This document shows, piece by piece, positions 12,498-53,668 of a stretch of DNA of 64,000 bases. Location of the stretch: contig NC_067296.1 of assembly GCF_020740795.1 (NCBI RefSeq), positions 1,527,001 through 1,591,000 on the forward strand, written 5' to 3'. A program made the translations under genes and the position numbers. Each line of letters begins with the position of its first letter. Position 1 is the stretch's first letter. This stretch comes from Apus apus (taxonomy: Eukaryota; Chordata; Aves; Apodiformes; Apodidae). The notes beneath the pieces were generated by a model. It was not told where the DNA came from and ran no database searches. It was given only the letters and a program-made list of their open reading frames with translations.

Positions 12498-14806
12498 CCC
12501 CTTGTCTTTCTGTCTTGGTTGCAGAAGCTGTGTAGACACTTCCAGATAAGATCCTTGCTTTTAGCTGGCAAGAATGGCCTGATGTGATTCCCACATCCCG
12601 TATTGGCCCATCAGCCTGTGGAACACCAACCAGAGACATCCCTCTCCTGGCACTCAGCAGGGACAGGGTACCTCAGCTGATTTTAGATGTCTGCATGGTA
12701 AATCTGTCACTGGCTTCAGCAGCCTGAGTTCTCCTTCTGCTTGGTGGGGAGAGATAAGCACTTCCAGGGCACATTGCAGCTGGCCTGATCCAGGTGGCTG
12801 CTGCAGGGTGAGGTACTGACTCCCTGGAATTCTCTGCCTCTCCCCACCAGCACTGGAGAAGCCTGGACTGACAAGTTCAGCACAAGATGTTTACATCATG
12901 TGTGCTTTCCTGTGCTGAGGTCCATGAGGACTTGCAGGAGGGAGAGTAGCTCATTCCCAAACACCAGCTGGGGACAGTGGAAATCCCTTTACAGAACCAG
13001 CAGCAGTTGCTTACCTGGCAGAAAACCCCCATTTGATCACTTTCTAAAAATCACACTCTTCCCAGCTCTTTAGGAAGGCAAAACAAGGGTGAAGTTACCC
13101 TCCCTTTAGGTTGTCACTGAGGTGTCATTATCACCCTGGCAAAGCAGCCCCCAGAGAAAGGCCCATCATGTCATAGCCCCTTCCCTTTGTTGTTTTCCCC
13201 AACTCCTTGACGTTGTGTTTGGCTGTTCACCTCACATTGTAAGTTCATGTTACTCTTCAAGCTGCTCTAACACTTAGTTACACCCACAGCACTTTGATGC
13301 CAGCAGCTTCACTAGGATTTTGTCCCATACCTGTTGCCCACAGCTGCTGACCCTGCACCCACAGCTCTGCCAGAGAACTTACATTTTCTGATTCATTGCA
13401 CCTTTGCTTCTGTCCTTGCAGCCTGCACGGTTCCACCAAGGGTTCATCCTGGCTGCAGGGATTTAAAGACTAGGCAGCAGATCTACACCAGGGATCCTGC
13501 TGCAGCTGTAGTCCATGGGGAGTGACAGTCCCCTGGGGACATGATTCCTCCCAGGTGACTTAGAGCTTCCTGCTGGTTCACACCTGGCCATGGCTGCCTC
13601 TCTCCATCTGCAGCCTGGTGCTTAGTAGAGACCAAACATCCAGCTTTCAGAGGACTTCATTTAGCCTGGATTAATTTAATCTACAAGGTTTTGTAACTTG
13701 CAGATAAAAGGCTGGCTGATGAGATGAACTATCCAGCCAGTTCTTCCACCTCTGGTTAGCCTCTGTGCAGTTTAGTAGCCCTGGGGTAAGCAAGGTGATG
13801 GGGTGGGGGAGGTCCCACTGCAGTCTGGGCACTGCTGGGTGCCTCCTGTGCACAGCTGCTCATGTTCTGCTGGGTTCTGGGAGGTGTGTTCCTAACACAG
13901 CCTTCACAGTCATCCCTGCCTGGATTGTTTCTCCAAAAATAGCTCCATGAAGCTTTTGGGAAGCTGGAGTTAACTAATCCCAAACTACATGGTGTGTGGA
14001 CAGTCTCATCATTCAAATAGCACCAGACTCCTGAGTTTAAATGTTCCTTCCTTGAAGGAACATTCCAGGGAGATCCAGGGAGATGCTGAAAGACCCCATG
14101 AGCTCATGTAGCCTGTGGTATCTAATGACATGAGCTGTGCTGAGATTCCTGCTGTGCTTCCTACAAACACTGTCACCCTGTGATATCAAAAATCTGTTTT
14201 TTTGGCTTCTCTGCTGGGTGCCAGCCTAGCAGAGCCCAGGCTCCCAAGGAATGCTGAGGAGGAGCCATGGTTCAGGGATGGTTTCTTGGCCAAGTCTGAT
14301 TACCCACTTGGGATATTTGTATTCCATTCTAACTGACACTGAGAAGCATATTTGATTTGGAACAAATTTCAAGCAGGAACAAGTTTCAGCATCTGCATTT
14401 TCACTGTGAGCACAATGAGGGACAGAACAGGTTCAAGCCTGCTTGGCCAAGGGTGGGGACCTCTCAGCAGGGAAGGGGAGGGCAGTACATCAATCAGTTA
14501 CAAGGAAAGGGAAGGACCAGCTTGAAGAGCTGATCTCCCTCCCTTTGCACAGGGATATCTGAGGACCAAGTGTCAGGTGTGTGTGTGTGAGGAAGCCGAG
14601 TGAGGCAGCTGGGAAAAGCCAGCTCCTCCCCCAGAGTGGGAGGCTGTAACTGGTGATTAACTCCCAAGCAGAGTGGAGCTCATGCTGAGTCCTGAAGGAA
14701 CCTGCCAGGAGGGACTCAGGAGTGCAAGAGGGTCAGAAGAGACCTGGAGCTGGACAGAGGAGTAATCCAGCTGGAGAGGCAGCTCTTGACATCAACACCT
14801 GCAGTC

Positions 14807-46395
<31,589 letters not shown>

Positions 46396-46500
46396 GCTGG
46401 GCCTCCAGGTGTCCTTGGGTCTGGTGGTCAAGTTGTTGCTTTTCCCCACCCTAGCTGGGGCTTAAAATCAACATACGGGTGGCAAATTAGCCTTGTTCTT

Positions 46501-46506
46501 ATTAAA
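46501..46506 (+). terminator. FAM83C polyadenylation signal candidate
   Basis: ATTAAA 106 bases after the FAM83C stop. A canonical AATAAA at 46792-46797 is the alternative, giving a 3' UTR of about 400 bases. Confidence 0.5.
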
Positions 46507-46934
46507 AGGTGTCTGTGCTGGTTCTAATAATGCAGATGAGGGGGTCAGGTGAGACTAGCAAGATTTTCAGATCCAAGATCGTGGCAAGAGAGAGCAAATG
46601 ACATCAGCTGAATCCAGACTTTGACGTGCTTTATGCAAGAACCGTTTTCCCCCCAAACTTGTGGCAAAACCACTGCTGCAGCTGGGGGCTGCTCGGCCAC
46701 CGTGGCCTTCAGGGTGACCCCAGGTCCTGAGTTCCTCTCCCTGTCTCCAGGTGTTGAAGATGAGGTGGTCGAGGGCGGGTAACGGTGTTAAAATAAAGGA
46801 GCTGCGGTGGCAGGAGCTGTGGTGGGTCCCTGGTGGGGAGGTGAGACCCCCGGGCATGGCCAGGGCCCCTCTCTGCTGGGCTGGGCTGGGCCGGGCCAGG
46901 AGGGGACGGGGGGCAGGTCTGGGGCACGCGGGGG

Positions 46935-46975
46935 GGAGCAGCACGAGTGGGAGCAGCACGAGTGGGAGCAGCACA
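46935..46975. repeat. 16-bp tandem repeat
   Basis: GAGCAGCACGAGTGG repeats, about 2.5 copies of a GGGAGCAGCACGAGTG unit at the left edge of the EIF6 CpG island. Confidence 0.85.
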
Positions 46976-47025
46976 TGGGGGGGATCAGCACAGGAGTGGC
47001 CTCTGTGCAAGGGCTGTGTCTGAAC

Positions 47026-47220
47026 ACGGGGGGCAGCAGGAGCGGGGGGGCAGCAGGAGCGGGGGGGCAGCAGGAGCAGGGGGGCAGCCCCGCAGAGTGG
47101 GGGGGCAGCCCCGCAGGGGGGGGGCAGCCCCGCAGAGGGGGGGGCAGCCCCGCAGAGGGGGGGGGGCAGCCCCGCAGGGGGGGGGGGCAGCCCCGCAGAG
47201 GGGGGGGGCAGCCCCGCGGC
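47026..47220. repeat. G-run minisatellite (GGGGGGCAGCCCCGCAGAG type)
   Basis: About ten imperfect units of 17-21 bases. The left part has GGAGCGGGGGGGCAGCA units, the right part GGGGGGCAGCCCCGCAGAG units. Each unit has a run of 6-10 G and, on the right, the palindrome GGGGCAGCCCC. Runs of G at regular spacing suit G-quadruplex formation on the plus strand. Confidence 0.93.
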
Positions 47221-47329
47221 CGGAGCTGCGGGACGGGCGGTGCGGGTGCAGAGCCGGTGTCAGACCTGGGGGCTGCACGGGGGGCACGTCCGGGCAAGGG
47301 TCGTGCCCAGGGCGCTGCCGGGCGGGGGC

Positions 47330-47610
47330 GGGTCCCGGTCCCGGTGCAGGTCCCGGTGCAGGTCCCAGTCCCGGTGCAGATCCCGGTCCCGGTTCAGATC
47401 CCGGTCCCGGTGCAGGTCCCGGTGCAGGTCCCGGTGCAGATCCCGGTCCCGGTGCAGATCCCGGTCCCGGTTCAGATCCCGGTCCCGGTGCAGATCCCGG
47501 TCCCGGTGCAGATCCCGGTGCAGATCCCGGTGCAGATCCCGATGCAGATCCCGGTGCAGGTCCCAGTCCCGGTTCAGATCCCGGTCCCGGTTCAGATCCC
47601 GGTTCAGATC
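47330..47610. repeat. GATCCCGGTCCCGGTGCA-type minisatellite, 281 bp
   Basis: Array built from 6-bp modules (GGTCCC, GGTGCA, GGTTCA, GATCCC) arranged in 12- and 18-bp higher units. It ends in a run of C at 47610-47623. It finishes about 200 bases before the EIF6 ATG, inside the CpG island. Confidence 0.95.
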
Positions 47611-47624
47611 CCCCCCCCCCCCCG

Positions 47625-47807
47625 GGCTGGGCGCCCCCTGCGGCTCCCGCGGTCCTCCCGGCCGGTGGGTGGCGCTGTCGCCGCCAGGGCCGCTCTGCCC
47701 CGCCCCTCCCGCCGCCGGAAGCGGAAGGGGCTCCGCCTCGTGCGCGGGTGGGGCTGCCGGTGCCGCCGCGGCCCGTTCCCGCTGCCGCTCCTCCCCCGCT
47801 GCCCGCC
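47625..47807 (+). promoter_or_regulatory. EIF6 proximal promoter and 5' UTR
   Basis: CpG-rich and TATA-less. A GC box (CCCCGCCCCTCCC, 47698-47710) is followed by two overlapping ETS-type sites (CCGGAAGCGGAAG, 47715-47727), a common plan in housekeeping and ribosome-biogenesis genes. Pyrimidine-rich stretches at 47771-47800 could contain the transcription start. The start codon context GCCCGCCATGG is a good Kozak match. Confidence 0.7.
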
Positions 47808-47914
47808 ATGGCTGTCCGCGCCAGCTTCGAGAACAACAACGAGCTGGGCTGCTTCGCCAAGCTGACCAACGCCTACTGCCTCGTGGCCATCGGCGGCTCC
47901 GAGAACTTCTACAG
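47808..47914 (+). CDS. EIF6: EIF6 coding exon 1
   Basis: 107 bases from ATG, phase 2 out; donor GTGAGG at 47915. Encodes the first pentein repeat through GGSENFY. Confidence 0.97.
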
Positions 47915-50900
47915 GTGAGGGCCCCGCGGCCCGGCCCCCCCTCCCCCCCGCGGCCCGGCCCTGACCGCCCCTCTCCTTGCAGCGTCTTCGAGGGGGAGCT
48001 GTTCGGGACCATCCCGGTGGTGCACGCCTCCATCGCCGGCTGCCGCATCATCGGCAGGATGTGTGTGGGTAGGTGCGGGGGGCAGGGAGCGGCCCCGGGG
48101 GGCCTGGCTGCGCGGGGACCCCCGCCTCGGGGGGTCAGTGCTTGGAGGGGCCAAGGTGGAAAAGCTGAACGTGGCTCTGCGGGCCGGTGGGTCAGTGCCC
48201 GGGCCGGTGGGTCAGTGCCCGGGCCGGTGGGTCAGGGCCCGGGCCGGTGGGTCAGTGCCCGCGCTGGAGGGGCAGAGCCCGGGGAGGTGCTCGTGGGTGT
48301 GCAGGTCAGAGCCTTTCATCTGTCCCGGGCTGCTGGGACCCCCAGGCAGATCAGCTTCTGGCTGGAGCTGGCACCCGTGAGAGGAACGTCCATGTCCCTG
48401 CATCCCCTGCTTTGCCTCGGAGCAGCTAATGGGGCAGGCAGCACCTGCACCTCCCCTGGGGCTGCTGGTGTCCCCAGGGGAAACTCCCAGCCCGGGAGTT
48501 GCACTGAGAACCTCAAGCTTCATTGAATTCTGATCAACAGGGGGTTAAAGGCAGGGCCATCAGCCCCTTCTGCTCCCTGCTCCTTCCTGCCCTTCCCCAT
48601 CCCTCTGCTGGGGACGTTATTCCCCTCGGGAGGAGCAGGGGGAGGGGGGGGGCAGTGCCCACCGTGAGGACCAGGCAAGCAGGGAACCTTGTGGAAACGG
48701 TATTTTTTTTTTGTTTGTTTGTTTGTTTTTCCCGGGGGGGGGGTTGTGTGGTTTTAGGAAACAGGCACGGGCTGCTGGTGCCCAGCAGCACCACAGACCA
48801 GGAGCTGCAGCACATCAGGAACAGCCTCCCCGACTCGGTGCGCATCCAGCGGGTGGAGGAGCGGCTGTCGGCCCTGGGCAACGTCACCGCCTGCAACGAC
48901 TACGTGGCCCTGGTGCACCCAGACCTCGACAGGGTATTTTGTCTTCCTCCGGGGCTGGGGAACCTGCCCCCCCAACACACACCTCCCCCCAGGCTGCTGG
49001 GAACCCCTCCTGTGCTGCAGGGAATCCTCTCTGGGGAAGGGAGCGGGGGGTGGAAGTGTGGAGCGGGTGTGAGGGGCAGCTGGAATCCTGCTGCTGGGAA
49101 TGTCCAAGGTGCTGCTGGCCTGGCAGGCTCTGCAGCCTTGTGAGGCCTTTCTCAGCCTGGAGACAGGAGGGCTGAGGGGGAGACCTTCTCTGCAGCTGCC
49201 TGAGGGGAGGTTAGAGTGAGGTGTGTGTGTGGGGGGGGGGTGTCGGTTTGTTCTCTCAAGGAACAAGTGATGGGATGAGGGGACGTTGCCTCAAGTCGTG
49301 CCAGAGGAGGTTTGTATTGAATGTTACAAGTTTCTCCACTGAAAGGGTTGTCAGGCACAGCCTGACTAGGGAGGTGGCTGAATCCCCATCCCTGGAGGTG
49401 GTTCAAAGCCTCGTAGATGTGGTGCTGAGGGACGTGGGTCAGCAGCAGACTTGGTAGAGTTGAATTAATGGTTGGACACAATAATCTTACAGGTCTTTTC
49501 CAATCAGAACATTCAGTGAGCACAGCTGTAGTCACAAGCTGCTGCTGCAGTGTCTAGTGGCTGAAACAGGCCGTGGTTGTGGGGGTGAGTGTGTTTACTG
49601 AGGGAGGGAAAGAAAAACGGAAGCTCTTGTATGAAAATGGAAATCAGGGCAAAGGAGACAAAGCTGTTGCTGCTCTGTGTTTGAGGCCTGATGAGGGAGA
49701 GGTGTGTCCTGTGGCTACAGGCAGGAAAGGTCTGTGCAGTCTTTCCTTTCACCTTGTGCTCAAGGGGATGAGGAAAGTGGACTTGGTGTTACGAGTGGGA
49801 AATAAGAGGGGCAGGGGGAAGGTAATGATCTTGGCAGCAAATTTAGGGAAGGGGAAGGGTAAGGTGAGGTGCCCAGAGGGAGAAATCAAAGCGATTCAGA
49901 GTGAAAACCTGGAGGGGAAGGGAGTTCCTGGAGTTACAGAGAAGGGTCAGACAGGTCTGTCAGTGGTGTGACAGGAGAGGGCTGGTGCACAGGGAACACC
50001 CAGAGAGCAGGGACTGACCCTGTGCTGTGCTGCCAGCACCCTGGGAACAGAGGGCACAGAGAGCAGGGTGTTCCTCAGCAGGGCTGTGCTGCTGGGCTCA
50101 GATCAGGTGGCCCAGTTCAGGGAGCACTGGGAGGGGCTGGGGAAGGGTTGGGTGGTGCTTGGATTGCCAGGGTGGGGGTTGGGTGTGCAAGGGGAGTGTC
50201 CCTGCAGGAACAGCTGGACTGCAATTGCTGTGATCCCAGCTTGCTGAGGACTTTGTTCTCTCTTCCTGTTTTCAGGAGACAGAAGAGATCTTGGCAGATG
50301 TCCTGAAGGTTGAGGTTTTCAGACAAACGGTAGCAGATCAGGTGCTGGTAGGAAGTTACTGTGTTTTTAGTAACCAGGGAGGAATTGTGCATCCCAAGAC
50401 ATCAATTGATGACCAGGATGAGCTGTCTTCTCTGCTCCAGGTCCCACTCGTGGTAAGGCATTTCTGGGCTGTGTTCTGTCTTGCCTTCCAACCTCTTCTC
50501 AGTTTTAATGTTTCTGCATCTCCTGGGCTTCTAGATCCTGTTTTCTCTGCAGAGCTGCTCCAGGTGGGACATAAAGTCACAGAGTGGTCAGGGTTGGAAG
50601 GGACCTCATCTAGTCCAACCCCTGCCAGAGCAGGGTCACCTACAGTAGATCCCACAGGAACACATCCAGATGGGTTTGGAATGTCCCCAGAGAAGGAGAC
50701 CCCACAGCCTCCCCGGGCAGCCTGTCCCAGGGCTCTGTCACCCTCACAGTACAGAAATTTTTCCTTATGTTTCACTTGAACATGTGACTCAAAACAGGAC
50801 AAGCTGAGACATTTTCTCAGTCTTTTCTGCTGAGCACCAATGTTTGCTCTGCTGGGATTATGGAAGTTGTGCTGATAAATACATAGAGAATGTGATTGTG

Positions 50901-52187
50901 GTTTGGCAGGATTTTTTAAAACTTAAGTAATAAATCCTGACCCTGCTCAATTGGGTTTGTGAATTTCCCTTTACCATAGAATCCCAGACTGGTTTAGGTT
51001 GGAAGGACCTTAAAGCCCATCCAGCCCCAACCCCCTGCATGGGCAGGGACACCTCCCACCAGCCCAGGCTGCTCCAAGCCCCATCCAACCTGCCCTTCAA
51101 CACTGCCAGGGATGGGGCAGCCACAGCTTCCCTGGGCAACCTGGGCCAGGGTCTCACCACCCTCATGGTGAAGAATTTCCTCCTCATGTCCAACCTCAAT
51201 CTCCCTCTTCCAGTTTTCATCCATCCCCCCCTTGTCCTCTCCCTCCCTGCCCTTGTCCCAAGCCCCTCCCCAGCTTTCCTGGAGCCCCTTTAGGCACTGG
51301 AAGCTGCTCTCAGGTCTCCCTGGAGCCTTCTCTTCTCCAGGCTGAACACCCCAACTCTCCCAGCCTGGCTCCAGAGCAGAGCTGCTCCAGCCCTTGGATC
51401 ATCTCCATGGCTCCTCTGGCCTCTCTCCAGGAGCTCCATGTCCTTGTTCCCTCCCTGTCAGGTGGATCTCGCCGAGTCTCACACAACTTTCTCTCCAGAG
51501 ATTTCAGCCTGTCCGTTTATCTTTTTATTGGGAATCTCTCTAACTTTGTTGAGGGCAGAAACCTTGACCTTTTCAGGAGTGTGAGTTGAGTCCCTCCACT
51601 CCGGGCTTGTGGTGCAGGGCTGTGCCACGTGGTGTTGCTGCCCTGCTGACTCCAGCTGCTCTCCCCAGGCCGGGACGGTGAACCGCGGCAGCGAGGTGAT
51701 CGCGGCGGGGATGGTGGTGAACGACTGGTGCGCCTTCTGCGGGCTGGACACCACCAGCACGGAGCTCTCTGTCATCGAGAGCATCTTCAAGCTGAACGAG
51801 GCTCAGCCCAGCACCATTGCCACCAACATGAGAGACTCCTTGATTGACAGGTGAGGAGGCTCCAGCTCTGTCTGGTCGGGATCAACAGAGGCAGGATTTT
51901 ACCGCCGCGCTCCCGGTTCCCGGAGCGCAGCAGCACCGGTGACCCTGCTCTGAGGCTCTGCTGCCCAGACCAGCCCGTGCCTGTTGCCTTTCCAGCCTGG
52001 CAAGTCAGCAGCCACTAGGCCAGCTTCCCTTTTCCCACAGACCCTTGTGTTCCAGGAAGGGAAATTTTGACTGGGCTGTTGTGAGGGGAGGTTTAGAACT
52101 GGCTGCGCTGATGTTTTGAGACGCCCTCTGCACTCCCTGGCACTCACCTCTGCATCCTCTTTCTGTTTCCTTTTTAGCTTGACATGA
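47808..52187 (+). CDS. EIF6: EIF6, complete (six coding exons)
   Basis: Eukaryotic translation initiation factor 6, which binds the 60S subunit near uL14 and blocks joining to 40S until SBDS and EFL1 release it; it is also needed in nucleolar 60S biogenesis. Coding exons: 47808-47914, 47983-48068, 48758-48933, 50276-50452, 51669-51850 and 52178-52187; total 738 nt, 245 aa, the same length as human. The start [20 protein letters not shown] and blocks [40 protein letters not shown] and [19 protein letters not shown] are near-identical to vertebrate eIF6 and span the five-fold pentein barrel. Ser174 and Ser175 (reported CK1 sites) are kept. Position 235, Ser in human, is Asn. Promoter features suit constitutive expression. 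Confidence 0.98.
47983..48068 (+). CDS. EIF6: EIF6 coding exon 2
   Basis: 86 bases, phase 2 in and phase 1 out; acceptor CTTGCAG (ends 47982), donor GTAGGT (starts 48069). Encodes [20 protein letters not shown] and CRIIGRMCV. Intron 1 is only 68 bases. Confidence 0.96.
48069..48757 (+). other. EIF6 intron 2
   Basis: GC-rich intron with a 20-bp minisatellite at 48181-48280 and G- and T-runs at 48698-48745 just before the acceptor TTTTAG. Confidence 0.88.
48181..48280. repeat. 20-bp minisatellite, five copies
   Basis: Unit GGGCCGGTGGGTCAGTGCCC. Units 1, 2 and 4 are identical, unit 3 has one change and unit 5 is degenerate. The unit starts and ends with complementary bases (GGGC...GCCC), so each can form a small hairpin. 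Confidence 0.95.
48758..48933 (+). CDS. EIF6: EIF6 coding exon 3
   Basis: 176 bases, phase 1 in and phase 0 out. Encodes [20 protein letters not shown] and [12 protein letters not shown] to VHPDLDR. The donor is AGG|GTATTT, weak beyond the GT. The next codon, Glu of ETEEIL, is supplied exactly by exon 4. Confidence 0.96.
48934..50275 (+). other. EIF6 intron 3
   Basis: Contains an old forward CR1 piece at about 49150-49516. The remaining 49517-50275 is G-rich unique-looking sequence in which I recognise nothing. Confidence 0.85.
49150..49516 (+). mobile_element. CR1 LINE fragment (older subtype)
   Basis: Matches the 3' part of the 44290 element in layout: CAGCCTGACTAGGGAGGTGG, CCCCATCCCTGGAGGTGGTT and TCTTACAGGTCTTTTCCAAT. 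The tail is lost or degraded. A G-run (49230-49240) interrupts its left part. Confidence 0.75.
50276..50452 (+). CDS. EIF6: EIF6 coding exon 4
   Basis: 59 codons, phase 0 to phase 0; acceptor TTTTCAG, donor GTAAGG. Encodes [39 protein letters not shown] and [12 protein letters not shown] (Ser174-Ser175). Confidence 0.97.
50570..50786 (-). mobile_element. CR1 LINE fragment
   Basis: Starts AAAGTCACAGAGTGGTCAGG, then GGTTGGAAGGGACCTCATCT, GAAGGAGACCCCACAGCCTC and CTGTCCCAGGGCTCTGTCAC. Ends near TTATGTTTCACTTGAAC. Confidence 0.9.
50976..51447 (-). mobile_element. CR1 LINE fragment (young subtype)
   Basis: Starts ACCATAGAATCCCAGACTGG, contains CTGCATGGGCAGGGACACCT and CAGGGATGGGGCAGCCACAG, and ends at GGAGCTCCATGTCCTTG. 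Confidence 0.93.
51669..51850 (+). CDS. EIF6: EIF6 coding exon 5
   Basis: 182 bases, phase 0 in and phase 2 out; acceptor TCCCCAG, donor GTGAGG. Encodes [20 protein letters not shown] and [20 protein letters not shown] to [11 protein letters not shown]. Asn235 is the codon AAC at about 51825. Confidence 0.97.
52178..52187 (+). CDS. EIF6: EIF6 coding exon 6 (terminal 3 residues and stop)
   Basis: Ten coding bases: completes Ser243, then Leu-Thr and TGA at 52185-52187, giving the conserved C-terminus DSLIDSLT. The acceptor is CCTTTTTAG ending at 52177. The exon is too short to be found as a frame; it is placed by homology and phase. Confidence 0.93.
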
Positions 52188-52623
52188 GCAGTGTTGGTCC
52201 CTGCTTCCCAGAAAGCTCCTAAGGAGCAAGATGTCAAGATGCACTTTGGATCTCAGACACCCAGACCTTCTGATGTTTCTGCAGGCCTAGCCCAAGGCTT
52301 CAAAACCCACTTTTTGTAGTGATTTGTAAGCTAAGTGTTATTCCAGAACCTGACAACTCGTGTACGCGAATTACAAACAAGGAATGCTCTCTCTGCCCTT
52401 GCTGACATGTTCCAGTTCTTCAGCTTTCTCATTCTGTGGTGCTGACTGAGCCCCTCAGCTTAGCCTGCAATATTTATTCTGGTGGCTCTAGGATATTGAC
52501 CATTAGAGATTATTTTGCCTTAAATAATTCATCAGTGTCCTGCTGCACAGCAGCCTGTTCACACATGGCATTGCCCTCTCGTCCCACACTCTTGCACTCC
52601 TTTTTCTGCTGTAAGTGGACTTG

Positions 52624-52661
52624 AGAGCTCCTTCTATGTCCAAGAGCTCCTTCTGTGTCCA
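52624..52661. repeat. 19-bp tandem duplication
   Basis: GAGCTCCTTCTATGTCCAA repeated twice with one A/G difference. Confidence 0.95.
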
Positions 52662-53509
52662 AATTTAAACCACCTTGTCTTGACTTTCCTTGGAGACCAA
52701 GGTCAAGTAACAGGGTTGTAACCAGTTCTCCCATTGTCACATGTGCCACGTCAAGAGCTCTGTCCATGTCAGGGAGTGATGATGAGGAAGAGGAGCTGCA
52801 GCTGCTTTCAGGTACAGGATAGTCCTCTACCTGTTTCTGAGCAGAGCTGTTGCTCCCTGATCTCTCATCTCAGTTGCTTTTCCCCTTGCCTGGTGCAGCT
52901 GTGCTGAAGGCACAGCAATGTCTTCACTTCCCATCCTCAGGGGATGTGGAAGCTCCTTGCTGCCCCACAGCAGCTCTCAGCTCCTCGCTGCAGCTCAGAG
53001 CTGCTGGTGCTTTGTTGGGGTGCACTGACCTTCCCTGGCACTGCCTCCAGTCTCCTTGGAGCACAGCTCAGTGGGGAAGGGCTGGAAGGTGCCTCCTGGG
53101 GCTGCCTCGCAGGGTCTGACTGTCCTGCCAGCACGTGGTCATCAGCTGTGAAACCAGGGAGCCTGGAGGTGTCCTCTGTAACTTGCTTTTGTTCTTTCAT
53201 TCCAGTTGATAGGAAGGAATCCTGGTTTCTGTTGGTCTTGGTGTGTGTTACATGTAAAAAAAAACCAAAAAAAACCCCATCCAGTCTGTGTGATCCGGAC
53301 CCTTTGATAGGAAAGATACTGGGACTGTCTTGGGGGTTGTGATCTGCCAAAGAGCTGGGCAGCACTGCAGGGTCTGCTGCCTGCTGGGGGACCTGCCACA
53401 GCAGCTCTGAAGCCTGGGAACTGGGGAGGTGGGAAATGTGATCCCTGCTCTGAACAAGGGTTTGTGGGAATTCTGGATGAGTAAGATGGACCCGTGTACA
53501 GGGGAAACT

Positions 53510-53515
53510 AATAAA
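53510..53515 (+). terminator. Possible distal EIF6 polyadenylation signal
   Basis: AATAAA 1.3 kb after the EIF6 stop. It is listed only because no nearer canonical hexamer was found on this strand. Confidence 0.3.
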
Positions 53516-53599
53516 GGAGGGAAGAAGTAGAAACATGGATACGTGGTATCATGGGAGTATAACCTTGGTGGGTTAATGGCAAGTCAGGTCTCCCAGGAG

Positions 53600-53668
53600 A
53601 GATGGGCTGATGGTTGGACTTGATGATCTTGAAGGTCTTTTCCTGCCTTGATGATTCTATGACTCTGT
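53600..53668 (+). mobile_element. CR1 LINE tail fragment
   Basis: GATGGGCTGATGGTTGGACT, TGATGATCTTGAAGGTCTTT and the tail GATGATTCTATGACTCTG. Confidence 0.82.

Larger units (their letters stand above)
5430..14806. other. Intergenic region UQCC1-FAM83C
   Basis: About 9.4 kb between the UQCC1 3' end and the FAM83C start codon. It holds three CR1 pieces (7750-7968, 10953-11069, 12016-12497) and a small tandem repeat at 6420-6458. The rest (5430-7749, 7969-10952, 11070-12015, 12498-14806) has many stop codons and no frame I recognise. The FAM83C promoter and 5' UTR should lie in its last part. I see no clear TATA box or GC box there. Confidence 0.8.
46396..47807. other. FAM83C-EIF6 intergenic interval and CpG-rich upstream region
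   Basis: 1.4 kb containing the FAM83C 3' UTR on the left and a strongly CpG-rich island from about 46900 that continues past the EIF6 start codon. Tandem arrays fill 46935-46975, 47026-47220 and 47330-47610. Reading frames across it in both directions are long only because GC-rich repeats lack stop codons. Confidence 0.85.
50453..51668 (+). other. EIF6 intron 4
   Basis: Contains two reverse-oriented CR1 pieces (50570-50786 and 50976-51447). The rest is unassigned. Confidence 0.88.

Noticed and set aside
46807-48526. Four frames of 290-430 codons upstream of and across EIF6 exon 1
   Set aside because: They arise from GC minisatellites and CpG-rich sequence. The real EIF6 start at 47808 is fixed by homology and Kozak context.
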